From positions 1 to 64,000 of the forward strand of contig NZ_SJOP01000007.1 of the NCBI RefSeq assembly GCF_004331415.1: DNA of 64,000 nucleotides. Reading direction: 5' to 3'. Position 1 is the stretch's first letter, and the number at the start of each line of letters is the position of its first letter. The notes under the pieces are model-generated. The model did not search any database. It was not told the origin of the DNA and worked only from the letters and a program-made list of their open reading frames with translations. A program made the position numbers and the translations under genes. The DNA is from Kosakonia quasisacchari. Lineage in GTDB: Bacteria > Pseudomonadota > Gammaproteobacteria > Enterobacterales > Enterobacteriaceae. Positions 9,331 through 19,119 of the stretch are shown in pieces.

Positions 9331-9795
9331 AACTTGGTGCTCTGAAGGGATGGCTTGATTACCCCCTCAAGGACACGCCAGTGTTTTTTTAATGTTCGCT
9401 TACAGCATTGAGCGGACATTCATAGAACTTACATGCTGTACACAGAAAGATTTTTTAGGGCATTAGTGGGAAGGGTACTTATAGGGCTTGTAAGTATCTG
9501 GCGATGCGCGATGAACAAAGATTCCTAAAACTATTGGCATCTGGTATTCACTGTTTGCATATACTATAGGTTAAGTTGTAGGTTTGAATTAAATTTCAAT
9601 AAATATCTATATTAATCAACTATAAAACACCAATGCATCATGGGCGTATGTGCGTCGAAATTGTCGATAGTACTCATCGGTCAGTGATGTCCATTATCGT
9701 GAAATGTATGAGTGAATCTTTTGTTGTTCTGGTTAGCGATCACTCTGCCAGGGCAGCATGATAACGAAGTCTGAGGGGCTGGGAAACAGGAAGGG
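9331..9795. other. AT-rich intergenic stretch, no gene seen
   Basis: About 465 bases between the dehydrogenase pseudogene and the conserved chromosomal genes. It is AT-rich, particularly around 9530-9640. I found no start/RBS combination with sensible coding potential, no tRNA fold and no clear direct repeat that would mark an island boundary. It may simply be the decayed edge of the accessory region. Confidence 0.5.
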
Positions 9796-9830
9796 AAAAC
9801 CTGGCTTCCTCACCATGCGGGAAGCCAGTG
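9796..9830 (-). terminator. terminator of the carboxymuconolactone decarboxylase-like gene
   Basis: A 9-bp stem, ctggcttcc (9801-9809) with its complement at 9820-9828. On the minus strand it is followed by ggttttccc. It lies directly after the stop codon of the gene ending at 9836. Confidence 0.65.
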
Positions 9831-9835
9831 GAGCG

Positions 9836-10375
9836 TTACAGTGCGGCGGCTTTCGGGAAATCCACAACCGTGTCGTTGACGCGGTTGATCATATTGGTAA
9901 ACAAAATAGCGCTGATGGCGCTGATTATCTCGACAATCTGACGATCCTCAAAACCGGCGCTGCGCAGCGATTCGACCTTTTCCGCCGGCAGTGTGCCGTG
10001 CGTGGTGACCACGGTTTTAACGAATTTCAACAGCGCGTCAATGTGCGCATCTTCCGGGAATTCGCCACGGCGCAGCTGTTGCGTTTGCTCTACGCTATAA
10101 CCCGCCATTTTTCCCGTTAATGTATGCGCGGCCAGGCAGTAGTCACAGCCGGAAATTTCACTGACCAGTAAGTTGATTGCTTCCAGTTCTTTTTTATTCA
10201 GCGTACTTTTTGCCAGTGCGGCATTATGTTGTAACGCCTGAGCAAGCATATCCGGGGCAATGCCAATGGTCTGGTAGGCATTAGGCACTTTACCCATCGC
10301 TTTCTTAATGGCACCGAAAAGATCGGCGGTTTTATCGGTGGCGTTTTCGGGTTGAATGAATGTTAAACGGCTCAT
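9836..10375 (-). CDS. carboxymuconolactone decarboxylase/AhpD-family protein
   Basis: A 179-residue member of the AhpD-like alpha-helical family (CMD domain). The signature CDYCLAAHT carries the CxxC pair and following His that mediate peroxidase or disulfide chemistry in AhpD relatives. Family members are often cytoplasmic trimers or hexamers that help remove peroxides. The gene is transcribed away from the AraC-type regulator at 10497, with 121 bp between them, so that regulator probably controls it. The start is an ATG preceded by AGGAGATAATC, a strong ribosome binding site. The in vivo substrate cannot be read from the sequence. Confidence 0.85.
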   Translation of the reverse strand: MSRLTFIQPENATDKTADLFGAIKKAMGKVPNAYQTIGIAPDMLAQALQHNAALAKSTLNKKELEAINLLVSEISGCDYCLAAHTLTGKMAGYSVEQTQQLRRGEFPEDAHIDALLKFVKTVVTTHGTLPAEKVESLRSAGFEDRQIVEIISAISAILFTNMINRVNDTVVDFPKAAAL

Positions 10376-10496
10376 GATTATCTCCTGTCAGTGTATGGGT
10401 CCGCCGTATTGGCGATGTGCTCATAATAGGGAGATAGCTTCCGGGTAACCGTTATACATCGTCTCTATTTTTTGTCTTATCGTCTCAGAGGGAAAT

Positions 10497-11429
10497 GTGG
10501 ATAGCCTCAGCCAACTGCTTGCGATGCTGGCGCCAACCTGCGCTGTGAATCTTCATTGTTGCTTTGCTGGTCGCTGGGAAGCCGGTCATGACCAGCTTGC
10601 GCCTGGCGTGGTGCCCTGGCATGTGGTTTTACATGGTGAAGCGAGGCTGGTGGTAGAAGGCAGAAATGTGGATGTGCGAGCGGGCGATGTGCTCCTGCTT
10701 CCCCACGGTTCGCCGCATCTGCTCCAGAGCCTGGTCGAGTGGGGGCAGGTGGTTCCGGCGTTAAAGCATGACAACGGTATCCTGACAGAAGTTCGAAGCC
10801 CGGCGAAGGGGGCAGCGGTGGAAGTGCTGTGCGGTGAATTTGATTTTGGCCCGCACAGCGGCTGGTTGTTTGCCCATGAAAGCCACCTTATCCATCTGCA
10901 AACGAACCACTGGCAAGCGTGTCCTGAACTGGAAATGTTGCTGATGATGCTGGTGCGAGAAAGTCTCGGTTCGTTACCGGGGAATGCGACGATTGCCAAA
11001 GGGCTGGCCAATACGCTGCTGGCGCTTATCTTGCGCCTTTTACTCTCGTTACATGAGCCGCCCGCTGGCCTGCTCAGGCTGATGAGCAATAAACGGCTTG
11101 CCCCCGCGTTACTGGCCGTCATCGCCGATCCTGCGCATCCGTGGACAATGGAAACGATGGCCGAGCGGTGCTTTTTATCCCGTGCGACATTTGCCCGCTA
11201 TTTTGCCCGCAGCTATCCGCTTACGCCGCAGGCGTGGCTTTCCCAACTGCGCATGGCGATCGCTTCGCAGTTACTCATTACGCAAATGGGTTTAACTGTT
11301 GACGCCGTTGCCGAACGATGCGGGTTTCTCTCGCTGTCCTCTTTTTCGAAAGGATTTAAACGGCTGTATGGCGTGAGTCCTGCGCAATACCGAAAGCGCC
11401 GCACCCATCTGCAAACGCCTCAGCCATAG
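10497..11429 (+). CDS. AraC-family regulator with N-terminal cupin domain
   Basis: A 310-residue transcription factor. The first ~190 residues form an AraC-type cupin sensor (VVLHGEARLVVEGR, DVLLLPHGSPHLL). The last ~100 carry two helix-turn-helix units (MAERCFLSRATFARYF and VAERCGFLSLSSFSKGFKR, ending YRKRR). The layout is that of the cupin_6 group to which the reactive-chlorine regulator RclR belongs. The start is GTG at 10497 with AGAGGGA upstream at a short spacing of 3 nt. It diverges from the CMD-family gene, its likely target. Cys residues in the first half (CAVNLHCC) could be a redox switch, which is an inference. Confidence 0.85.
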   Translation: MDSLSQLLAMLAPTCAVNLHCCFAGRWEAGHDQLAPGVVPWHVVLHGEARLVVEGRNVDVRAGDVLLLPHGSPHLLQSLVEWGQVVPALKHDNGILTEVRSPAKGAAVEVLCGEFDFGPHSGWLFAHESHLIHLQTNHWQACPELEMLLMMLVRESLGSLPGNATIAKGLANTLLALILRLLLSLHEPPAGLLRLMSNKRLAPALLAVIADPAHPWTMETMAERCFLSRATFARYFARSYPLTPQAWLSQLRMAIASQLLITQMGLTVDAVAERCGFLSLSSFSKGFKRLYGVSPAQYRKRRTHLQTPQP

Positions 11430-11443
11430 CGTCTGTAAATGCC

Positions 11444-11476
11444 AAAACGGGCTGGTAAAGATCACCAACCCGTTTA
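11444..11476. terminator. bidirectional terminator hairpin
   Basis: A 12-bp stem with one G-T pair, aaacgggctggt (11445-11456) and accaacccgttt (11464-11475), around a 7-base loop. It lies between the convergent AraC regulator and monooxygenase-fold genes. Confidence 0.7.
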
Positions 11477-11506
11477 AAGAGAATGCTACAAGAAAATATT
11501 TAACGG

Positions 11507-11797
11507 TTAAGCACCACTGCTCAGGGTCATGACGTTAAGGTCGGCGAGCCCGTCAATGGCACCCACTAATGCCCTGAATGGCGCGGCCTGACTGTGTTGC
11601 TCCAGCATTTTTGCCGATGCCCAGCGCTCAATCATCACGAACTGGTGGTTGTTTTCACGGTTGACATGCAGCTGATAAGAGAGACAACCCGGTTCACCCT
11701 GCACGGCTTGTTCAACGGTTTTAAGCGCCTGAGCCACTTTTTCACGGCTATCGATATGGGCGGTAATGGTCGCAACAACCGTTACGGTATCACTCAT
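11507..11797 (-). CDS. antibiotic biosynthesis monooxygenase (ABM) domain protein
   Basis: A 96-residue single-domain protein of the ABM dimeric alpha/beta-barrel fold. The typical pattern is present: TVVATITAHIDSREKV, EPGCLSYQLHVNRENN, FVMIERWASAKML, H-x-AAPFRAL. Relatives include YgiN-type quinol monooxygenases and heme-degrading or polyketide-acting enzymes, so a quinol or aromatic substrate is possible. The ATG has AGGAGCAT upstream. It is transcribed in the same direction as the regulator gene at 11913 but is separated from it by 115 bp. Confidence 0.85.
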   Translation of the reverse strand: MSDTVTVVATITAHIDSREKVAQALKTVEQAVQGEPGCLSYQLHVNRENNHQFVMIERWASAKMLEQHSQAAPFRALVGAIDGLADLNVMTLSSGA

Positions 11798-11912
11798 TTT
11801 ATGCTCCTGATTTCATAGGAAAGTTCAGGTCAGTCTACGCCGCCTGCCAGCATAAAAAACCCGTTTTTGGCATTAGCTCTTTCACCGCAGGAATGAAAAT
11901 CAGCATGAAACC

Positions 11913-12848
11913 TTAGCGGCCGGTGCGTAGCGACTGCGGCGGGATACCGTACCCACGTACGAAAACTTCCCGCATATGGCGACCATCGCGAAAACCGGCT
12001 TCACGGGCAATCGTATCCAGCGAAAGCCGGCTTTGCTCAATCATCAGCCTCGCTGCTTCCAGCCGTAATCCTTCAATCGCCTTCGCTGGCGATTTGCCCG
12101 TCTCCTGGCGAAACAGGCGACTGAGCTGGCGGGCGCTCACGTGAACCGTATCGGCCAGCAGCTCCACCGTCAGCGCTTTTTTCAGATTATTGCGGGCGTA
12201 TTCCAGCGCACTTTGCAGCCGATCCGAGCGTGGTGCCAGCGTCAGCATTTCAGAGTGCTGCGTCTGTCCGCCGGAACGGCGTTGATTCATCACCAGCCGG
12301 TGCGCAACGACACGTGCTACCTCGGCACCCAGATCTTTTTCCACCATGCCGAGCGCCATATCCAACCCGGCCGTCATTCCGGCTGACGTCCAGATGCGAT
12401 CATCAATGATAAAAATGCGATCGTCTTCAAGCTGAACGTCCGGATGTTGCAGCTCCAGGCTTCGGGCGTGCGCCCAGTGCGTAGTGGCGCGCTTTTTATC
12501 CAGCAAACCCGCCTGCGCCAGCACAAATGCGCCGGTGCAGATCCCCGCGATGCGGCGCGCCTGTAGCGCGGTGGTTTGCAGAAAGTGAACGATGCCAGCG
12601 CTGGCCGGTTCATCCACGGGCGACAGCACACCCGCGACCAGCCATGTATCGATTTGGGTGACGCTTTCCAATGGCCGGGATTCGACGCCAATGCCGGATG
12701 AGGAATAAACGGTGCCGCCAAACTCTGAGTAGACCGTTGGCTGATACAACGCTTCATCGGCAACAAGGTTGGCGAACTCAAACACCGTCAATGTGGACAG
12801 CGCCAGCATCTGAAAATGGTCGGAAATAAGTAATCCAATTTTGTGCAT
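11913..12848 (-). CDS. GlxA-type transcriptional regulator (DJ-1/PfpI plus AraC HTH)
   Basis: About 311 residues from the ATG at 12848 (MHKIGLLI); a second ATG at 12866 would add six residues and overlap the MFS gene by 7 bp. Residues about 1-180 form a DJ-1/PfpI amidotransferase-like fold with the elbow GICTGAFVLAQAG. The C-terminal ~100 residues are an AraC-type HTH (LADTVHVSARQLSRLF, then IAREAGFRDGRHMREVF). GlxA-type proteins sense small molecules and regulate neighbouring catabolic or efflux genes. It is last in the compact minus-strand set SDR-SDR-MFS-regulator and may autoregulate that operon. Confidence 0.85.
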   Translation of the reverse strand: MHKIGLLISDHFQMLALSTLTVFEFANLVADEALYQPTVYSEFGGTVYSSSGIGVESRPLESVTQIDTWLVAGVLSPVDEPASAGIVHFLQTTALQARRIAGICTGAFVLAQAGLLDKKRATTHWAHARSLELQHPDVQLEDDRIFIIDDRIWTSAGMTAGLDMALGMVEKDLGAEVARVVAHRLVMNQRRSGGQTQHSEMLTLAPRSDRLQSALEYARNNLKKALTVELLADTVHVSARQLSRLFRQETGKSPAKAIEGLRLEAARLMIEQSRLSLDTIAREAGFRDGRHMREVFVRGYGIPPQSLRTGR

Positions 12849-12859
12849 CGCGACACCCT

Positions 12860-14062
12860 TTAACATGCGCTGGCGGCCAGCAAAGCCCGGCTCCGAAGGC
12901 GTAATCGTTCAGAGATCCATAAACTGATAAGCGCCAATAGTAAAAACAGGACTGCGCTTAGCATCACACCATAAAAGCCGAACAGCGGATAGAGCCATGA
13001 AGCGACCGCCGAACCAAAACCAATGCCGCAAAACATAAACGCGCTGGTCAGGGCGAGCGAGATGCCGCGCGTCGACGCCGATGCGATTTCGACAATCCGC
13101 CGCTGCTGGGTTGGCCACAGAAGATCGGTAGAAAATGCCCACAACACCAGTAACAAATAGAGCAACGCCAGCTTACCGGGCAGGATCATAAGCAGCAGCA
13201 TATCCAGCACCAGCATTGTGATGCCCACGACCAGTAACCGTTCGGCGCTATAACGGCGTGCGGCGCGGCCAACAAACAGGTTACCCAAAATCCCGGCAAC
13301 ACCAATCACCGTCAGCGCTACCGAAACACTGGCGGTATCGCCTTGCCAGCGATCGCGGATCATCGGCGAAATAAAGGCATACATGTCATACACGCCGGAG
13401 GTAATGAAAAAGACCACCAAAAACGCCGTCAGCGATTTGCCATCCATTAACACCTGTCCCACCTGGCGTAAACGGATATCCACCCCTTTAACGATATTGG
13501 GCACCGAGAACCAGACGGCCAGCGCGGTCAGCACACTCACCAGCGCGACAAGCGCAAATAACGCTCTTGCCCCCCAACCATTCGCGATCCACGCCGCCAG
13601 CGGAATACCCACCATGCTCGCCATGGAGACGCCAAGCAGGATCGTGGCAATGGCGCTGCCACGTTCATGTTGCGTGACAAGTTCCGCGCCGAGTGCCACC
13701 AGCACCGGGCCAATCAGCGATGCGCCCAGCCCCATCACCACGCGGGAGGTAACCAGCGCGGTGTAATCGGGGGCGATGGCGAAAATAAATGCCCCGAGGC
13801 CGAACACCAGCATCCCGGCCAGCACCTGATATTTGCGCATCACATGACCCAAAAACACCTGCGCCAGCGGTGCGCTGATGGCAAAGGTCAGGCCGAAAAC
13901 AGCGAGTAAACGCGCGCTTTGACCATCACTCAACCCCCATTCATGGGAGATGGCGCTCAGGCTGCCCGCTACCGATAGCGCCCCCGTTGCCTGAATAAAA
14001 TACGCCAGGCTCAGCGCCCACAACGCGCGTCGTTGCGTCAGAGATAATCGATTATTCATCAT
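12860..14062 (-). CDS. MFS transporter, DHA1 type
   Basis: A 400-residue inner-membrane antiporter with about 12 hydrophobic segments. The N-half has GHVMRKYQVLAGM in the loop 2-3 position and a motif C-like stretch (MGLGASLIGPVLVALG, then GIPLAAWIANGWGARALF), typical of proton-driven drug or sugar efflux proteins related to SotB and AraJ. It is the third gene of the SDR-SDR-MFS-GlxA set, 36 bp after the second SDR. That spacing suggests co-transcription and export of a product or toxic substrate handled by the two reductases. The substrate is not identifiable. Confidence 0.88.
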   Translation of the reverse strand: MMNNRLSLTQRRALWALSLAYFIQATGALSVAGSLSAISHEWGLSDGQSARLLAVFGLTFAISAPLAQVFLGHVMRKYQVLAGMLVFGLGAFIFAIAPDYTALVTSRVVMGLGASLIGPVLVALGAELVTQHERGSAIATILLGVSMASMVGIPLAAWIANGWGARALFALVALVSVLTALAVWFSVPNIVKGVDIRLRQVGQVLMDGKSLTAFLVVFFITSGVYDMYAFISPMIRDRWQGDTASVSVALTVIGVAGILGNLFVGRAARRYSAERLLVVGITMLVLDMLLLMILPGKLALLYLLLVLWAFSTDLLWPTQQRRIVEIASASTRGISLALTSAFMFCGIGFGSAVASWLYPLFGFYGVMLSAVLFLLLALISLWISERLRLRSRALLAASAC

Positions 14063-14098
14063 TCACTCCCGCAGCGGAGCCGGAGCCACACTGTTTGA

Positions 14099-14860
14099 TC
14101 ATGCAACAGGGATCGGGTTGTCCACCATCGCCTGGTTAAAGGCGTTGATCATCTCATGTTCGTTCGCGCCAGGGTTGTCGCGCGCGGGCAGCACGCTATC
14201 GACAATGGCTTCAATGGTATCGGTGCCTAGCTTGTCGAAGGTCTGCTGGATAAAGTCCGGCAACGGCATCGCACGCGTGTCGCCACTTTTATAGATCAGA
14301 TCGGTATCGACCCACGGCGGCGAAATTTCGATAACCTTGACGCCAAAATCCTTCAGCAGGAAGCGCTGGGACAAGGTGTAAGAGTGGATAGCAGCTTTGG
14401 TCGCCGAATAGAGCGCGTTACTGACGAGAGGTAAGAACGCCAGAATCGAACTGTTATTGATAAGTACCGCGTCCGGCTGTTGTTTCAGATGCTCAATAAA
14501 CGCCGCGCTTACCCGCACCGGGCCTAACAAGTTGGTGTCTAACAGCATGGTGGCCATCGCATCATCAAGCTCACCGGCGGGGTCGTCGAACGGCATAATG
14601 CCTGCATTGTTGATAACTACGTTTAGCGCCGGGTAGCGCGACAGCACCTCTTGCGCCGCCGCTTTGATGCTCGCGGCCTGCGTGACGTCCAGCACCACGG
14701 AATCCATGCCTGGGTTCGCTTCTGTGACGCTATCCAGCAGCGCTTTTCGCCGCCCGGAGATGATCACTTTATTACCCAACTGGTGAAATTTTTCCGCCAT
14801 CGCGCGGCCAATGCCTGAAGTGCCGCCGGTAATAAAAATCGTATTGCCTGTCAGTTTCAT
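14099..14860 (-). CDS. short-chain dehydrogenase/reductase, DltE-like
   Basis: A 253-residue cytoplasmic NAD(P)-dependent oxidoreductase. The start is the ATG at 14860 (MKLTGNTIFITGG) because the cofactor motif TGGTSGIG must lie near the N-terminus; the frame remains open upstream without a plausible protein. Further motifs are NNAG (INNAGIM), the catalytic Ser at NNSSILAF and YSATK. The C-terminal part with VIEISPPWVDTDLI resembles the DltE-like SDR group. It starts 28 bp after the upstream SDR and shares its direction, so the two are probably co-transcribed. The substrate is unknown. Confidence 0.87.
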   Translation of the reverse strand: MKLTGNTIFITGGTSGIGRAMAEKFHQLGNKVIISGRRKALLDSVTEANPGMDSVVLDVTQAASIKAAAQEVLSRYPALNVVINNAGIMPFDDPAGELDDAMATMLLDTNLLGPVRVSAAFIEHLKQQPDAVLINNSSILAFLPLVSNALYSATKAAIHSYTLSQRFLLKDFGVKVIEISPPWVDTDLIYKSGDTRAMPLPDFIQQTFDKLGTDTIEAIVDSVLPARDNPGANEHEMINAFNQAMVDNPIPVA

Positions 14861-14888
14861 AAAAAAGCCCTCTGTTTGAAATGGATGC

Positions 14889-15704
14889 TCAGTGCGTGGT
14901 AGCCGGGCGGTAGCGCTCAGCCGGTACGTTACTGGAGAGGTTGGGCAGCATGGCCTGTCGGTGTTGTTCCATTGCCTGCCAGTCCGCGTCGTTGTGCAGT
15001 GAGGGGATGGTGACGAGTTCACCCTGCGCGAAGCCAACCAGTGCGGCGTCAACCAGGTCGTAAGCACTCATCACTATGGATTTATCCAGCTGTTCCAGCG
15101 GCAAGCCGCCGTTATCCCAGAAAGGCGTTGCTGTTGCGCCGGGTAACACGGCCTGGATCTGAATGCCTTTCTCCGCCAGTTCATGATGCAGCGACTGGCT
15201 AAACGCCAGCACAAAGGCTTTCGTCCCGCCGTAGACCCCGTTCAGCAGTTCCGGCGCGATGCCGACAATCGAGGATATATTGATAATGGCGCCTGCGCCG
15301 CGCGCCACAAAACCGGGAACGACCGCGTATGTGAGGCGGGTCAGCGCGGTGACGTTGAGGTTAATCATCGCCTCCATCTGATCGACATCGCTGGATAACA
15401 GCGGCGTGTGCGTCCCGACGCCGGCGTTGTTCACCAGCAGCGTGATGCTGGCATCTTCACGCAGCTTCGCTTCCAGCGCCCGCAGTTGTTGGGCGTCGTT
15501 TAAATCGGCGGCGACGGCTTCCACATTGCGGGCGGTATCTGCCGTGATGTGGCTGGCCATTTGGTTCAGGCGGTTATGGTTACGGGCGACGATAATCAGG
15601 TCATAGCCCATTCTGGCCAGGCGGTTGGCGTAAATCGCGCCAATACCGGTTGATGCGCCGGTGATAACAGCCGTACCTTTGTGAGGTTGTGTAGCGATGG
15701 TCAT
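14889..15704 (-). CDS. short-chain dehydrogenase/reductase
   Basis: A 271-residue classical SDR. TGASTGIG (residues about 15-22) binds the cofactor, LLVNNAGVG follows, the active-site Ser is in ISSIVG and the catalytic pair is YGGTK. The C-terminal ~60 residues (from LVDAALVGFAQGEL) look like the substrate-binding lid of the broad group containing YqjQ/DltE-type enzymes. It is the first gene of the minus-strand set with a second SDR, an MFS pump and a GlxA-type regulator. The 214 bp upstream, shared with the divergent gene at 15919, should hold its promoter. The reaction partner is unknown. Confidence 0.87.
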   Translation of the reverse strand: MTIATQPHKGTAVITGASTGIGAIYANRLARMGYDLIIVARNHNRLNQMASHITADTARNVEAVAADLNDAQQLRALEAKLREDASITLLVNNAGVGTHTPLLSSDVDQMEAMINLNVTALTRLTYAVVPGFVARGAGAIINISSIVGIAPELLNGVYGGTKAFVLAFSQSLHHELAEKGIQIQAVLPGATATPFWDNGGLPLEQLDKSIVMSAYDLVDAALVGFAQGELVTIPSLHNDADWQAMEQHRQAMLPNLSSNVPAERYRPATTH

Positions 15705-15918
15705 GCAAGATTCCTTAGGTCAGCAATGGATGCGATGGAAGCATCATAAGCAAACCCTGAATGTCTTAAATGACGTTTATAGGCGTGATTCAGGACATTT
15801 CGTAACGCGTGTCGTCGTACTGTTTCCACAGCAAGCCTGAGGCGTGTCGCGTGCTCTTTTCAAAGGACAATCGGAGAGTTGTCTACGCTTAAAAGAAACA
15901 GCATGGTGAGGAGCGCGG

Positions 15919-16242
15919 ATGAGCAAGAAGATTATGCAGGAGTACCTGGTGCTGGGCGGCAAGCATCATGGCGAGGTGTGGCGCGGTGTTTACCCGGCCA
16001 TGGGGTTGAACTTATCAAAGCATGATGAGCGTTACGGGCAATTTTTCGACCGGGAAGGGCAGCAGAAAATTGAGCTGTCACGCAAGGAGCAATATTTCAT
16101 CTCTGAATGGATCTCCCCGCAAGGCCAGACTTTTTTGTTAGCCACGGCGGAGGAACTCACGGAATTTGATATTGAAGAGGAGATTGAACGGATTACGCCG
16201 CCGCTGCGTCCGCTTGATGGCGCGGTAGAGGACTGGGTTTAA
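15919..16242 (+). CDS. hypothetical small protein
   Basis: A 107-residue soluble protein, acidic at the C-terminus, that I cannot place in a named family. It starts MSKKIMQEYLVLGGKHHGE after a good GAGGAG site and contains an FFDREGQQKIELSRKEQYFI stretch and an acidic tail (EFDIEEEIERI). There is no signal peptide or membrane segment. The N-terminal YLVLGGKHHGE pattern occurs in small enterobacterial proteins of unknown role, sometimes phage-associated. It is monocistronic: divergent from the SDR operon and followed by a strong terminator at 16256. Confidence 0.7.
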   Translation: MSKKIMQEYLVLGGKHHGEVWRGVYPAMGLNLSKHDERYGQFFDREGQQKIELSRKEQYFISEWISPQGQTFLLATAEELTEFDIEEEIERITPPLRPLDGAVEDWV

Positions 16243-16255
16243 GCATGAGCAACAT

Positions 16256-16281
16256 AAATCCACGGTGGCTCGTGGATTTTT
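16256..16281 (+). terminator. rho-independent terminator
   Basis: A 9-bp perfect stem, aaatccacg (16256-16264) and cgtggattt (16271-16279), around a 6-base loop, ending in a short T-run. It sits 13 bp after the stop of the small hypothetical gene. Confidence 0.8.
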
Positions 16282-18306
<2,025 letters not shown>

Positions 18307-18315
18307 CAGCTCAAA

Positions 18316-18341
18316 GTTGCGGCGCAAAGGCGCGCCGCAAC
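18316..18341. terminator. hairpin between convergent porin and chbG
   Basis: A 9-bp GC-rich stem, gttgcggcg (18316-18324) and cgccgcaac (18333-18341), with an 8-base loop. It lies between the two convergent stop codons. T-runs are poor, so termination strength is uncertain. Confidence 0.5.
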
Positions 18342-18348
18342 GCGTGGG

Positions 18349-19107
18349 TTAAATATCCGCAAAGCTCCCCAGGCGGTAGCCTCGCTCGGCAATCGCATAT
18401 TTCAACGACAGCGACGTCAGCACCTCCAGCTCCGCTAAGCGCGGGTAACAGTAGCTGCTCTGACGCACGGTGTTATCGATAAACGCCGGGTGGCACATGA
18501 TCTCCAGCGAGCTTTCTCCTCGGGCAGTAGACGCATCCAGTGCCTGTAAAAAGAGCGCTTCGGAAATCGCTTCGCCGTAAAACGCACTGCTAAAACCGTG
18601 TGTCGTGCGCAGTGTGTCGGGTAGCGCGAAGTCAGGCGGCAAAGCGGGGCGATCGATACGCAGCGCCACGCCGCGCTGCGCGGCGAACTCTGCGACGATG
18701 GGCAAGATCTGCGGGATCATATGCACATGGTGATGGCTGTCCAGATGCGTCGGTTCCCGGCCAAACAGGGCGATAAACCGTTGATACTGTGCTTCCAGTT
18801 CACCCGAGATCTCTTCCAGCGGCAGCGCATCTTCCTGCGCCATTTGCCAGATCCATTTCCCCAGTTGCCCGTTACGCGCAAGGCCGGGCATCGGCGTCAG
18901 CGGTTTGCCTAACGTCAGCACAAAGTGCATACCGACACCGAGCAAGGGTTCGCACTGACACAGCCCGGCGGCGTGTTCTACGGCATCGCCGTTGACCAGC
19001 GCGGTCGTTGAAGTGACTACGCCATGACGAAAGCTGTCAATAATGCCGTAGTTCTGCCCTTTGCTGAGGCCAAAATCATCCGCGTTAACAATCAGTAAGC
19101 ATTCCAT
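18349..19107 (-). CDS. chbG: chitooligosaccharide deacetylase ChbG (YdjC family)
   Basis: A 252-residue cytoplasmic deacetylase that removes one acetyl group from chitobiose-6-phosphate or chitotriose-6-phosphate. In E. coli this is needed for ChbR induction and for hydrolysis by ChbF. YdjC-family metal-site residues are visible: NADDFG near the N-terminus, GMHFVLT, and the His-rich [10 protein letters not shown]. The late IMCHPAF motif is also present. It is last in chbBCARFG and starts 12 bp after chbF. Length and gene order match the E. coli operon. Confidence 0.93.
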   Translation of the reverse strand: MECLLIVNADDFGLSKGQNYGIIDSFRHGVVTSTTALVNGDAVEHAAGLCQCEPLLGVGMHFVLTLGKPLTPMPGLARNGQLGKWIWQMAQEDALPLEEISGELEAQYQRFIALFGREPTHLDSHHHVHMIPQILPIVAEFAAQRGVALRIDRPALPPDFALPDTLRTTHGFSSAFYGEAISEALFLQALDASTARGESSLEIMCHPAFIDNTVRQSSYCYPRLAELEVLTSLSLKYAIAERGYRLGSFADI

Positions 19108-19119
19108 AGCCCGCCCCGG

